Below are positions 15,014 to 24,860 of a DNA stretch of 33,646 nucleotides, one piece after another. Numbering within the stretch: the first letter of the stretch is position 1; each line of letters begins with the position of its first letter. Origin of the DNA: an uncultured Bacteroidota bacterium (GTDB lineage Bacteria; Bacteroidota; Bacteroidia; Bacteroidales; P3); NCBI GenBank assembly GCA_902775135.1, contig CACYKY010000024.1, forward strand, positions 1-33,646, in the 5' to 3' direction. A program made the position numbers and the translations under genes. The notes below the pieces were generated by a model. It was not told the origin of the DNA. It saw nothing but the letters and a program-made list of their open reading frames with translations, and did not search any database.

Positions 15014-15934
15014 TTATTTTGTGTTAAAACCTTTCAATTTAGCCACGTTGATGGGGCTGATGTCACGGATGATATTGTATACCGTCTTCTGCTCTTCGGG
15101 AGGTGCTGGTGTGAAGATAGAGATGATTTCCTGTATCTTCACGTCGACAAACTGCTGGAGCGAGAGCATGGTGGTGTTGCGTCGGTGGGCGGTCTGCAAA
15201 CTGCGGAGCGCCTGCAGGATAGCCTGACGGGCGGCGGGCTGGTCGCGCGTCATCATGTCGAGACCGAGACGGTGATAACTGTAGTAGGCCTCGCGCAAGG
15301 GGGCGTAGGCACTGTTGGTGTGGTTCTCCATGAACCAGTAGCGGCTGCGGCCACCCTTGGAATCCCAGCCGGAATACTTCGACACATCGACTGCCTGTAC
15401 CACCTGCTGCGCCATCTGATAGTAGGGGTCGCCGCCGTTGGGGGCGAAGCTGTCGAAATAGACGCCAAGCATCACATAGCAATAGTATGCCACCGTAGAG
15501 GCGAGAATGCTGCTGAAATTGTTGAGGTCGAAGTCGAGGGGTTGGCTTTCGTTATAGGAAAATGAGAAGTTGGGCTGCTCCATGTAGTTGAAGAGGCCCG
15601 AAGTATAGGTGGAGTTATAGACCGGGCGCCGCATCTGGACAGAGATCTGCGCCACGAAGTCGGTAGCCGAATTGCGTTGCTGAAGGATGAGCGAGAAGGA
15701 GCAGTCGATCTTCTCCTGCTGCTGGAACTCGAGGTTTGTCCAACGGCGGCCGTTGATGAAATCATCGATAGCCTGCTTCATATTCTCGAAAACCTTTTTG
15801 TCGCCGCCAGACTCATAGGCCTGCGTCGTAGTGAGCAGTTTCTGTGGGTTGACGGTGACGGCACAACGGAATTCCTGCGCCCTAACACAGCAGAACGCAG
15901 TCATTACCAATACTATAGACAAAAACCTTCGCAT
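15014..15934 (-). CDS. DUF4835 family protein, PorD-like T9SS component
   Basis: A 306-residue secreted protein. The signal peptide of about 19 residues ends CCVRAQ, and the mature protein starts EFRCAVTVNPQK. It matches the DUF4835 pattern: 'FENMKQAIDDFINGRRWTN', 'QEKIDCSFSLIL', 'FSFSYNESQPLDFD', 'SSILASTVAYYCYVMLG' and 'WDSKGGRSRYWFMENH'. The family is found across Bacteroidota, and I recall that some annotations name it type IX secretion protein PorD; its exact role is not settled. The gene shares a 198-bp divergent promoter region with gyrB and is probably cotranscribed with the downstream aminotransferase gene. Confidence 0.82.
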   Translation of the reverse strand: MRRFLSIVLVMTAFCCVRAQEFRCAVTVNPQKLLTTTQAYESGGDKKVFENMKQAIDDFINGRRWTNLEFQQQEKIDCSFSLILQQRNSATDFVAQISVQMRRPVYNSTYTSGLFNYMEQPNFSFSYNESQPLDFDLNNFSSILASTVAYYCYVMLGVYFDSFAPNGGDPYYQMAQQVVQAVDVSKYSGWDSKGGRSRYWFMENHTNSAYAPLREAYYSYHRLGLDMMTRDQPAARQAILQALRSLQTAHRRNTTMLSLQQFVDVKIQEIISIFTPAPPEEQKTVYNIIRDISPINVAKLKGFNTK

Positions 15935-15945
15935 ACTTTACCTTG

Positions 15946-15953
15946 CAAATATA
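15946..15953 (-). promoter_or_regulatory. TAnnTTTG promoter element of the DUF4835 gene
   Basis: On the minus strand, TATATTTG (15953-15946) matches the Bacteroidota -7 consensus, 11 bp before the start codon. The leader would be very short. No clear -33 TTTG is at the right distance. Confidence 0.5.
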
Positions 15954-15967
15954 CAAAATAAAATTGA

Positions 15968-18076
<2,109 letters not shown>

Positions 18077-18081
18077 GCAAA

Positions 18082-18109
18082 TTGAAAGTTGAAAGTTGAA
18101 AATTGAAAT
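18082..18109. repeat. 7-bp tandem repeat, TTGAAAN x4
   Basis: Four adjacent 7-bp units between gyrB and pepE: TTGAAAG, TTGAAAG, TTGAAAA and TTGAAAT. A TTG within the array opens the pepE frame six codons early but is unlikely to be the start. Confidence 0.9.
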
Positions 18110-18113
18110 TATT

Positions 18114-18863
18114 ATGGATAAACGCAATCTTTTACTGATAAGCAACAGCACCATGCGCGGCGAGGCTTACCTCGGCTGGTGCAAGGACATGATTGCCGAC
18201 TTCTGCCGTCGGCACAACGTGAAGAAAGTGCTCTTCGTGCCCTATGCCGGCGTGAGTCTGGCTCCCAACGGCTTGACCAAGAGTTACGACGCCTACGAGG
18301 CCAAGGTGGCTGCCGTGTACAAAGAGTTCGGCGTGAAGCTCACCTCGGTGCACCACAAGTCGCTGCCCATCAACGCCGTCTACGACACCGACTGCGTGGC
18401 CGTGGGCGGTGGCAACACCTTCCACCTCGTCCGCGAGCTGCAGCGCACGGGCCTCATGCAGGCCATCCGCCAGCGCGCCTTCGACGGCATGCCCTACATG
18501 GGCTGGAGCGCCGGCAGCAATGTGGCCGGACCCACCCTCTGCACCACCAACGACATGCCCATCGTCATGCCTGCCTCGTTCGACTGCATGGGCCTGGTGC
18601 CGTTCCAGATCAACCCCCACTACACCGACTTCTTCGACCCGAAGCACGGTGGCGAGACCCGCGATGACCGCCTGAAGGAATACATCATGGTGAACCCCAA
18701 AGCCACCGTCGCCGCCATCCGCGAAGCCACTGCCCTCCTGCTCGAGGACGGCAAACTTTCACTCATCGGCAAGCCCAATAAGATGAAAGTCTTCAAGACC
18801 AAGATGGAGAACACCAAGGAGTACGGCCTGAAGGACGACCTGGGCTTCCTGCTGAAAGCATAA
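18114..18863 (+). CDS. pepE: Peptidase E (alpha-aspartyl dipeptidase, S51)
   Basis: PepE hydrolyses dipeptides with N-terminal aspartate in the cytoplasm. The 249-residue protein has the nucleophile elbow GWSAGSN with S132, D147 (TTNDMP) and H169 (NPHYTD), which line up with the E. coli triad S120, D135 and H157 at a constant offset of 12. The GGGNTF motif (98-103) is also present. It is slightly longer than E. coli PepE (229). The ATG at 18114 is preferred over a TTG in the repeat array upstream. It probably shares the gyrB transcript. Confidence 0.94.
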   Translation: MDKRNLLLISNSTMRGEAYLGWCKDMIADFCRRHNVKKVLFVPYAGVSLAPNGLTKSYDAYEAKVAAVYKEFGVKLTSVHHKSLPINAVYDTDCVAVGGGNTFHLVRELQRTGLMQAIRQRAFDGMPYMGWSAGSNVAGPTLCTTNDMPIVMPASFDCMGLVPFQINPHYTDFFDPKHGGETRDDRLKEYIMVNPKATVAAIREATALLLEDGKLSLIGKPNKMKVFKTKMENTKEYGLKDDLGFLLKA

Positions 18864-18886
18864 TACATTAATATGATTAAATCATT

Positions 18887-18911
18887 AGCCGTGGACCAAA
18901 CACCCACGGCT
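18887..18911 (+). terminator. Hairpin after pepE
   Basis: AGCCGTGG (18887-18894) and CCACGGCT (18904-18911) form an 8-bp stem with a 9-nt loop, 23 nt after the pepE stop. Only TAATTATAT follows, so if it is a terminator it is weak. nfo starts 21 nt later. Confidence 0.55.
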
Positions 18912-18932
18912 TAATTATATCATCAAACAACT

Positions 18933-19772
18933 ATGACAAAATACATCGGTGCTCATGTGAGCGCAAGCGGCGGCGTGGGAAACGCCATACTGAATGCCGA
19001 GGCCATCGGGGCCAACGCCTTCGCCTTGTTTACACGCAACCAAAGGAGCTGGGTGAGCAAGCCGCTGCCGCAGTTGGAGATTGACGGCTTCAAGGCTTTA
19101 CTTATTGATAGAGGGTTCAAGCCCGAGATGGTGCTGCCGCACGACAGCTACCTCATCAACCTCGGCTCGCCCGACGAGGAGACCCTTCAAAAATCACGCG
19201 CGGCCTTCCTCGACGAGATGCAGCGTGCCCAGCTGTTGGGCCTCACGATGCTCAACTTCCACCCCGGCAGCCACCTGAACAAGGTCAGCGAGGAGGAATG
19301 CTTAGACCAGATTGCCCGCGAGTTGAACCTCGCACTCAGCAAGACCGAGGGCGTGACGGCGGTGATAGAGAACACCGCCGGGCAGGGCACCAATCTGGGT
19401 TGGAAGTTCGAGCACATAGCCCGCATCATCGAGGGCGTGGAGGACAAGAACCGCGTAGGGGTCTGCATCGACACCTGCCACACCCTCGCCGCTGGTTACG
19501 ACCTGAGCACCGAAATGGGCTACATGTTCTGCTTCGAGGAGTTCGACCGCCTGATAGGTCAGCAGTACCTCCGCGCCATCCACCTCAACGACAGCAAGAA
19601 GAACGCCGGCAGCCATGTGGACCGTCACGAAGTCCTCGGCGAGGGCTTCCTCGGCAAGGAGTTCTTCTCCCGTTTCATGCACGACTCCCGCTTCGACAAC
19701 ATGCCCATCATCCTAGAGACCCCCGACCCCATGCGCTGGGCCGACGAAATCAAATGGCTCCGCAGCCTATGA
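18933..19772 (+). CDS. nfo: Endonuclease IV (AP endonuclease)
   Basis: Endonuclease IV cuts DNA 5' of abasic sites in base excision repair. The 279-residue protein keeps all nine zinc ligands of the tri-zinc site: H70, H110, E146, D180, H183, H217, D230, H232 and E262, each at the E. coli position plus one. Start [14 protein letters not shown] is typical. The last codon region overlaps the next gene by the ATGA arrangement (start at 19769, stop 19770-19772), so a downstream lipoprotein gene is probably translationally coupled. Confidence 0.97.
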   Translation: MTKYIGAHVSASGGVGNAILNAEAIGANAFALFTRNQRSWVSKPLPQLEIDGFKALLIDRGFKPEMVLPHDSYLINLGSPDEETLQKSRAAFLDEMQRAQLLGLTMLNFHPGSHLNKVSEEECLDQIARELNLALSKTEGVTAVIENTAGQGTNLGWKFEHIARIIEGVEDKNRVGVCIDTCHTLAAGYDLSTEMGYMFCFEEFDRLIGQQYLRAIHLNDSKKNAGSHVDRHEVLGEGFLGKEFFSRFMHDSRFDNMPIILETPDPMRWADEIKWLRSL

Positions 19773-20395
19773 AAACCAAACACCTTATCCTGGCCGCCGC
19801 CCTGCTGTGCTCCGCCTGCGGCGCACACCATGAAACGCATTGCCTCGACACCACGCTGATGCAGACGGATGATAGCATGTCATTTGACGTATGCTTTGAA
19901 GTCCGCTGGCGCAACCTTATGGCTGTGTGGGTAGACTCCACGGGGACCCTCAGCCTTACCCACGATTTTAACAACACCCCACCGCCGCCGCCACCGCCGG
20001 GAGGGACGTATGAATATGTGGAGGACCGCGTGCCCACCGACCTCGGCCAGCTGCGCGAGCAGGTGAAACGATTCCTTGCCAACAGCGATAACGTCGACAG
20101 CTTGCCAGAGATGAGTATACGGGACATCCCCCTGTTGGGCGAGCGCCCCGTCAGCAAGGGTCTTGTGTCGCTGTTCACCCTGGAAGGCGCCCCCGAGGCA
20201 ACCGTCGACAGCGTGCGTCACGAGATTGCCGCCGCCATCGTCGAACTGCGCGACTCCCTCTCGCTGAAACTCTTCGGCCTCCACTATGGCGACCTTGCCC
20301 TCGACCAAGCCGCCGCCATACGCGCCGCCATACCGACATCGGTCTACTACTCCACCATCAACCGTTACTGCAAGATTGTCTGCTATGACGAATAA
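19769..20395 (+). CDS. Putative lipoprotein with proline-rich stretch
   Basis: A 208-residue protein with a lipoprotein signal (lipobox CSAC, C17 as predicted modified residue). A stretch of seven prolines followed by two glycines lies near residues 70-78, and the rest is mixed alpha/beta with several Asp-Ser segments ([19 protein letters not shown]). I do not recognise a family. The start overlaps the nfo stop (ATGA), and the gene overlaps the next lipoprotein gene by 11 nt, so the three are tightly coupled. The product should be anchored in a membrane on the periplasmic or surface side. Confidence 0.65.
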   Translation: MKTKHLILAAALLCSACGAHHETHCLDTTLMQTDDSMSFDVCFEVRWRNLMAVWVDSTGTLSLTHDFNNTPPPPPPPGGTYEYVEDRVPTDLGQLREQVKRFLANSDNVDSLPEMSIRDIPLLGERPVSKGLVSLFTLEGAPEATVDSVRHEIAAAIVELRDSLSLKLFGLHYGDLALDQAAAIRAAIPTSVYYSTINRYCKIVCYDE

Positions 20396-20912
20396 AGCCG
20401 CCATCCTGCTGTCGACCCTTCTCCTTCTCGGCGCCTGCAGAAGTCCTCAAGGATTGTACCTCGAATATTTTGTCGACGAGCACAAGCCCTACGAGGAGAT
20501 TGGCTATGAGCAGCTGCCCGACGCCGCACGCGCCTTCCACGACCGTTGCCACACACCCGACGACATCGAAGAAATCTTCTGCGGCCACCTCGAGGACAGC
20601 GGTAAGAAAGTCTACGGAATCATCTTCCGCGACGGCAGCGACATACTCTTCGACAAGAACGGCCGCTGCCTGCAGATGTCCAACCTCCGCGACGGACTCC
20701 CCCTTTGCTGGACCAACCAGATACCCCTCTACAATGTTATCTACCGCACCATCGAAAAAGAGATGGCCCAGATGACAGACAAGCCCTGGGAAGTACGCAT
20801 CATGGAAATCCAACGCGACGGATACCTCGTCAAAACGGGCCAGGGAGTGGACATCACCCTCTTCTACTTCGACAAACGCGGAAGGCTGAAAGACATCGCA
20901 TATGAAATATAA
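20385..20912 (+). CDS. Putative lipoprotein, possibly PepSY-like
   Basis: A 175-residue protein with a lipoprotein signal (LLLLGAC, C18). The mature part holds two repeats of a strand-turn-strand pattern, 'GKKVYGIIFRDGSDILFDKNGR' split as 'KVYGIIFRDG' and 'ILFDKNGRC', and later 'GVDITLFYFDKRGR'. This resembles the PepSY-like domain found in many Bacteroidota periplasmic proteins, but the match is by eye only. It overlaps the upstream lipoprotein gene by 11 nt. A longer frame from 20286 exists but lies inside that gene, and only the ATG at 20385 gives a signal peptide. Confidence 0.62.
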   Translation: MTNKAAILLSTLLLLGACRSPQGLYLEYFVDEHKPYEEIGYEQLPDAARAFHDRCHTPDDIEEIFCGHLEDSGKKVYGIIFRDGSDILFDKNGRCLQMSNLRDGLPLCWTNQIPLYNVIYRTIEKEMAQMTDKPWEVRIMEIQRDGYLVKTGQGVDITLFYFDKRGRLKDIAYEI

Positions 20913-20924
20913 CAATCAAACAAT

Positions 20925-21632
20925 ATGTCCACACAACTGCACCCCGACACCCTGCCCTTCCTGCAGGAACTGACAATGAACAACAACCGCCCATGGTTCA
21001 ACGACCACAAGGAGCGCTGGCTGGCCATCAAAGCCGACTTCGAGGCCTTTACTCAGGCTCTCATCGACGAGATGGTGAAATACGACGACACCCTCATCGG
21101 CCTGACGGCCAAGAACTCTGTGTACCGCATCTACCGCGACACTCGCTTCTCGGCCGACAAGACGCCCTACAAGACCCACATAGCCTGCTTCCTCAGCAGC
21201 TGGGGACCGAAGAACAGCGGCGTGCCGGGCTACTACTTCCAAATAGGCGCCGAGGAAGCCTATGGTCTGAAGGGCACCTGCAACCTCGGCGGCGGCATCT
21301 TCATGCCCACGCCTGAAGCCCTCAACGCCATCCGTCAGGAGATATTCTACTGCACCGACGAGTTCCTTGCCATCATGAACGAGAAGAGCTATAAAAAATA
21401 CTTCGGCAGCGAATTCTTCACCCTGAAAAAGCTACAGCGCGTCCCCAAGGGTTACCCTGCCGACTGGGAGCATGCCGACTTGCTGAAATACAAGGACTAC
21501 ACCACCAGCTACACCATGCCAGACAAATTCATCGGCAGCGAGAAACTCTTCGACGAGGTGCTGAAGGTGTGGCGCGCCAGCGTGCCGATGAACCGCTTCG
21601 TGCAGAGAGCTATGGAAGATGTGAGAAAATGA
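20925..21632 (+). CDS. DUF2461 domain-containing protein
   Basis: A 235-residue protein of the DUF2461 family (TIGR02453), widespread and of unknown function. Family features are the start 'LPFLQELTMNNNRPWFNDHKE', the 'SVYRIYRDTRFSADKTPYKTH' block (split as 'VYRIYRDTRFS' and 'KTPYKTH'), 'GYYFQIG' and 'GGGIFMPTPE'. It is probably cytoplasmic: there is no signal peptide. It lies 12 nt after the lipoprotein gene. After its TGA the same frame stays open for another 59 codons (see next entry). Confidence 0.9.
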   Translation: MSTQLHPDTLPFLQELTMNNNRPWFNDHKERWLAIKADFEAFTQALIDEMVKYDDTLIGLTAKNSVYRIYRDTRFSADKTPYKTHIACFLSSWGPKNSGVPGYYFQIGAEEAYGLKGTCNLGGGIFMPTPEALNAIRQEIFYCTDEFLAIMNEKSYKKYFGSEFFTLKKLQRVPKGYPADWEHADLLKYKDYTTSYTMPDKFIGSEKLFDEVLKVWRASVPMNRFVQRAMEDVRK

Positions 21633-21812
21633 CAAAAGTCTTTTTGTACACCCAAAACAAATAATCCAGACGGGACACTTGACACCCTCGGCCTCAACGT
21701 CATCACACACAGCTACGACATCGATTTCGAATCTGGCCGTTTTGTCTTCTTAAAAAAGGGAACACAATACCTTGACACCGAGTCGGGTCGCATGATGCTC
21801 AAGAACGAGTAG
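21633..21812 (+). pseudogene. Open 59-codon stretch in frame after the DUF2461 stop, likely gene fragment
   Basis: Directly after the DUF2461 TGA the same frame runs 59 codons to a TAG. From codon 12 on, codon choice looks coding (C-rich third positions), reading for example PDGTLDTLGLNVITH and GRFVFLKKGTQYLDTESGR. There is no start codon until two ATGs near the end. The last 14 bp overlap the end of the MATE gene on the other strand. It may be the 3' remnant of a lost gene or, less likely, a readthrough extension of DUF2461. I do not recognise its family. Confidence 0.4.
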
Positions 21813-23151
21813 CCTTGGTCACCAGATGCGGTGCATAGCGCCACACCAGCGCCATGCAGAACAGCAGCGTCAACACCTCGGCCACGTTCACGGCCCACCA
21901 GATGCCGTCGATGCCCACCACGGCGGGCAGCACCCACACCGCCGCCATCTCGAACACCAGCGACCGCATGAACGCCGCCACGGCGCTCACCACTCCATTT
22001 TGCAACCCGGTGAACAGCGCCGATGCAAACATGCTCCATCCGCAGATGAGGAAACACAGCATGTAGATGCGTATAGCCTTGGTGGTCAACGCCAACAGTC
22101 CCTCGTCGTAGCCAACGAAGAACAGCGCCGCCGGAGCGCTCGCCAGCTCGGCCACCGCTGTCAGCAGCAGTCCCACCACTCCGATAATGACCAGCGACTT
22201 GCGCAACAGCGACCGCTGCTCCCCCACGTCGCGGGCGCCGTAGTGGTAGCCGATGATGGGCGTCAACGTAATGTTGTAGCCAATGAAGAAAGCGGCGATG
22301 ACGAACGTCAGGTACATCACCACACCGTAGGCCGCCACACCGTCCTGCCCCAGGTAGCGCATCAGCTGCAGGTTGTAGCACATGCTGACGATGCTCAGCG
22401 AGATACCGCTCACGTATTCCGACAGCCCGTTGGTGCAGGCCTTGCCCACGTAGGGCCAGATGGTCTTCGAGTTCCTGCGCAGGTGCAGGCTACCCCTGTT
22501 GAGGCGCTTGGAGCCGAAATAGATCATTGGGAAACCGCCGCCCACCACCTGTGCCAGCACCGTGGCCCAGGCCGCTCCGGCCACGCCCCACTTCATGAGC
22601 CACACGAACAGCGCATCGAGAACGATGTTCACCACTCCGCATGCCACGCTGACCCATGTGCCTAGCTGTGGCCGTTCGGCAGCCATGTAGAACGACTGCA
22701 TGGCCTGCTGGAGCATGAAGAACGGCATACCCACCATGCTGATGCGTCCATAGACGACGCATTCATCCATCATCCCCTCGTCGGCACCCAGCCAGCGGGC
22801 TATCAGCGGGCAGAACACCGCAAAGAGCACACCCACAGCCACACCCACAGACGCCAGGAAGCGCAGCAGCATGGTGAACACACGGTCGGCCTTCTGCGGA
22901 TAGCCTTCGCCCTGGATTTTTCCCACCAGCGCAGCCCCGCCACTGCCCACCATCAGGCCCAAAGCACCGAGAATCATCATCGGCGGGTACATCAGGTTGA
23001 CAGCAGCGAAGCCGCTCTTACCGGCGAAATTGGAGACGAAGAGGCCATCCACGATGCCGTATACCGACGACACCAGCATCATGGCCACGCTGGGCACCGA
23101 CGCCCAAAGCAGACGCCGGTAGCCGTAGTGTCCAGAGAGAGATACGTCCAT
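21799..23151 (-). CDS. MATE family efflux transporter
   Basis: A 450-residue inner-membrane protein with about twelve hydrophobic helices in two halves, each starting with a family-typical motif: 'PSVAMMLVSSVYGIVDGLFV' in the N-half and 'GISLSIVSMCYNLQLMRYLG' in the C-half. MATE proteins export drugs or metabolites in exchange for Na+ or H+. The frame is open further upstream, but ATG 23151 (MDVSLSGHYGYRRLL) fits, just 1 nt after the stop of the NSS transporter gene, implying cotranscription. The 3' end overlaps a gene fragment on the other strand. Confidence 0.92.
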   Translation of the reverse strand: MDVSLSGHYGYRRLLWASVPSVAMMLVSSVYGIVDGLFVSNFAGKSGFAAVNLMYPPMMILGALGLMVGSGGAALVGKIQGEGYPQKADRVFTMLLRFLASVGVAVGVLFAVFCPLIARWLGADEGMMDECVVYGRISMVGMPFFMLQQAMQSFYMAAERPQLGTWVSVACGVVNIVLDALFVWLMKWGVAGAAWATVLAQVVGGGFPMIYFGSKRLNRGSLHLRRNSKTIWPYVGKACTNGLSEYVSGISLSIVSMCYNLQLMRYLGQDGVAAYGVVMYLTFVIAAFFIGYNITLTPIIGYHYGARDVGEQRSLLRKSLVIIGVVGLLLTAVAELASAPAALFFVGYDEGLLALTTKAIRIYMLCFLICGWSMFASALFTGLQNGVVSAVAAFMRSLVFEMAAVWVLPAVVGIDGIWWAVNVAEVLTLLFCMALVWRYAPHLVTKATRS

Positions 23152-23152
23152 G

Positions 23153-24781
23153 TTATTCTTTCGCGATGGACGATTTATACGATTCGCGAGCTTCCATGCG
23201 GATATGCTCGTCATCAATCAGACGCTGGCGATGCTTCTCGCCCGAGTCGCCAAGAGCGATGAGCATCAGCAATGCAAACAGCGGCGTCAGCACAATGGAG
23301 AGGATGTACCACAACACATTCTTGCGGCCCTTATCCTTGGCCACATAGGCCACCCCGAGAGGAAGCACAAAGAAGTAGAGCACCAGCGCTATCACAATGA
23401 GTACCGTACTCACTTCGAATTCAGCTTGGAAGACGCTGCCCAGCAGCACCAGCAGCAACGCCGCAGGAGCAACAAAGCGTGCCAGGAACGAATAGAACAC
23501 CTTGAACCAAGGTGTGGGAAGTGTACCATGGTTCGACAGTTCGTCCATGATGCTGTCTTTCTTCATGAACCACCCGAAGAAGATGATGGTAAGCAGCGCA
23601 CACACCGGCGGCAGATAGGAGCCCGTCAGCTTGTCCAACCAGTCGAAGAGCGACATATCGCCCAGTTTGTACGGATTGAGGATGCCGCCGTCGAACGAAT
23701 AGGCCGCCAACACCGCTAACGCACACGAGACAATGGTGAGCAGGATGGCCGAAAGGGATCTTTTCTTGCCATACTCTGCTCCCCAAGCCGTCAACGCTTC
23801 CAGCAGCGAGATAGCCGATGTCAGCGCAGCTACCGCCAACAGCAGGAAGAAAGCTCCGCCGAAGACGATGCTGCCCACCGCGCCCATGGAGTTGAACACC
23901 ACAGGAAGCACGTTGAACACCAATCCGGGACCGCCGGCAGGGTCCTGACCGAAAGCAAAGACCGCAGGGAAGATGGCCACACCTGCCAAAACGGCGATAG
24001 CCGTGTCGCAGACGGTAATCCACATGGCGCTCTTGAAGAGGTTGTCGTCCTTCTGGATATAGCTGCCGTAGACAATCATGACACCCATACCCACCGACAG
24101 CGAGAACAAGGCCTGACCCAGAATGGCCAGCACACCTTCCCACGTCAGCTTGGAGAAATCGGGGTTGAAGAGATAGGCCAGTCCTTTGGAGGCTCCGGGC
24201 AATGTCAGGCTGCGAACACAGAGCACCAACACCAATACCAGCAACACCGGCATCAGTATCTTCGACACCTTCTCGATGCCGTTCTGCACACCGCCGAGGA
24301 TAATCACCAGCGTCAGCACAGCAAACACCACCAAGCACACCACAGGTGCCACCGGCGATGCTGCAAAGGCAGCGAAGTGACCGGCGAAGTCGCCATCAGT
24401 GACCCCGAGGAGCTGACCCGACACCGACTCCCAGAAGTAGTTCAGCGTCCAACCCGAAATAACCAAGTAGATACTCAGAATCAGAAAACAGGTAATGAGA
24501 CCTGCCAATCCCACATAGCGCCACATGGTGCGCTTGGGCTGCAGAGACTCGTAGGCCTTCATCGGGGTGTGCCCCGTGCGTCGACCGATCGTCAGTTCGC
24601 TCAGCAGCAACACCATGCCTATGAAAAACACAAAGAACAGATACAAAATCAGAGCCGCTCCGCCGCCATACTTGCCACAGATATAGGGGAAACGCCAGAT
24701 GTTGCCCAACCCAATGGCCGAGCCGGCAGCCGCCATGATGGCACCGAACGAAGAAGAAAAACCTGTATTGTTTTTTGCCAT
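23153..24781 (-). CDS. Sodium-dependent transporter, NSS family (LeuT fold)
   Basis: A 542-residue membrane protein of the neurotransmitter:sodium symporter family. The TM1 signature GLGNIWRFPY is near residues 23-32, with the unwound-helix region 'AAAGSAIGLG' that binds Na+ and substrate. About twelve helices are predicted. These proteins import amino acids or related amines with Na+; the substrate is not determined here. The ATG at 24781 (MAKNNTGFSSSFGA) is chosen over an upstream in-frame codon because it gives the family-typical short N-terminus before TM1. The MATE gene follows 1 nt later. Confidence 0.93.
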   Translation of the reverse strand: MAKNNTGFSSSFGAIMAAAGSAIGLGNIWRFPYICGKYGGGAALILYLFFVFFIGMVLLLSELTIGRRTGHTPMKAYESLQPKRTMWRYVGLAGLITCFLILSIYLVISGWTLNYFWESVSGQLLGVTDGDFAGHFAAFAASPVAPVVCLVVFAVLTLVIILGGVQNGIEKVSKILMPVLLVLVLVLCVRSLTLPGASKGLAYLFNPDFSKLTWEGVLAILGQALFSLSVGMGVMIVYGSYIQKDDNLFKSAMWITVCDTAIAVLAGVAIFPAVFAFGQDPAGGPGLVFNVLPVVFNSMGAVGSIVFGGAFFLLLAVAALTSAISLLEALTAWGAEYGKKRSLSAILLTIVSCALAVLAAYSFDGGILNPYKLGDMSLFDWLDKLTGSYLPPVCALLTIIFFGWFMKKDSIMDELSNHGTLPTPWFKVFYSFLARFVAPAALLLVLLGSVFQAEFEVSTVLIVIALVLYFFVLPLGVAYVAKDKGRKNVLWYILSIVLTPLFALLMLIALGDSGEKHRQRLIDDEHIRMEARESYKSSIAKE

Positions 24782-24813
24782 AATATCAGTTTTTGTCAGT
24801 AAGCAAAAATGCA

Positions 24814-24838
24814 GAGACGTGCCGTAGTGGCACGTCTC
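24814..24838 (-). terminator. Hairpin between MFS and NSS transporter genes
   Basis: GAGACGTGCC (24814-24823) and GGCACGTCTC (24829-24838) form a perfect 10-bp stem with a 5-nt loop. On the minus strand it is followed by TTTTT (24808-24804 region), so it can end the MFS transcript 22 nt after its stop codon. Stem design resembles that at 546-570. Confidence 0.7.
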
Positions 24839-24860
24839 CACATCTATTCATTTCCCAAAA

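Noticed and set aside
13634..15565. A 643-codon open frame on the plus strand
   Set aside because: It is antisense to the aminotransferase and DUF4835 genes and begins inside a terminator.
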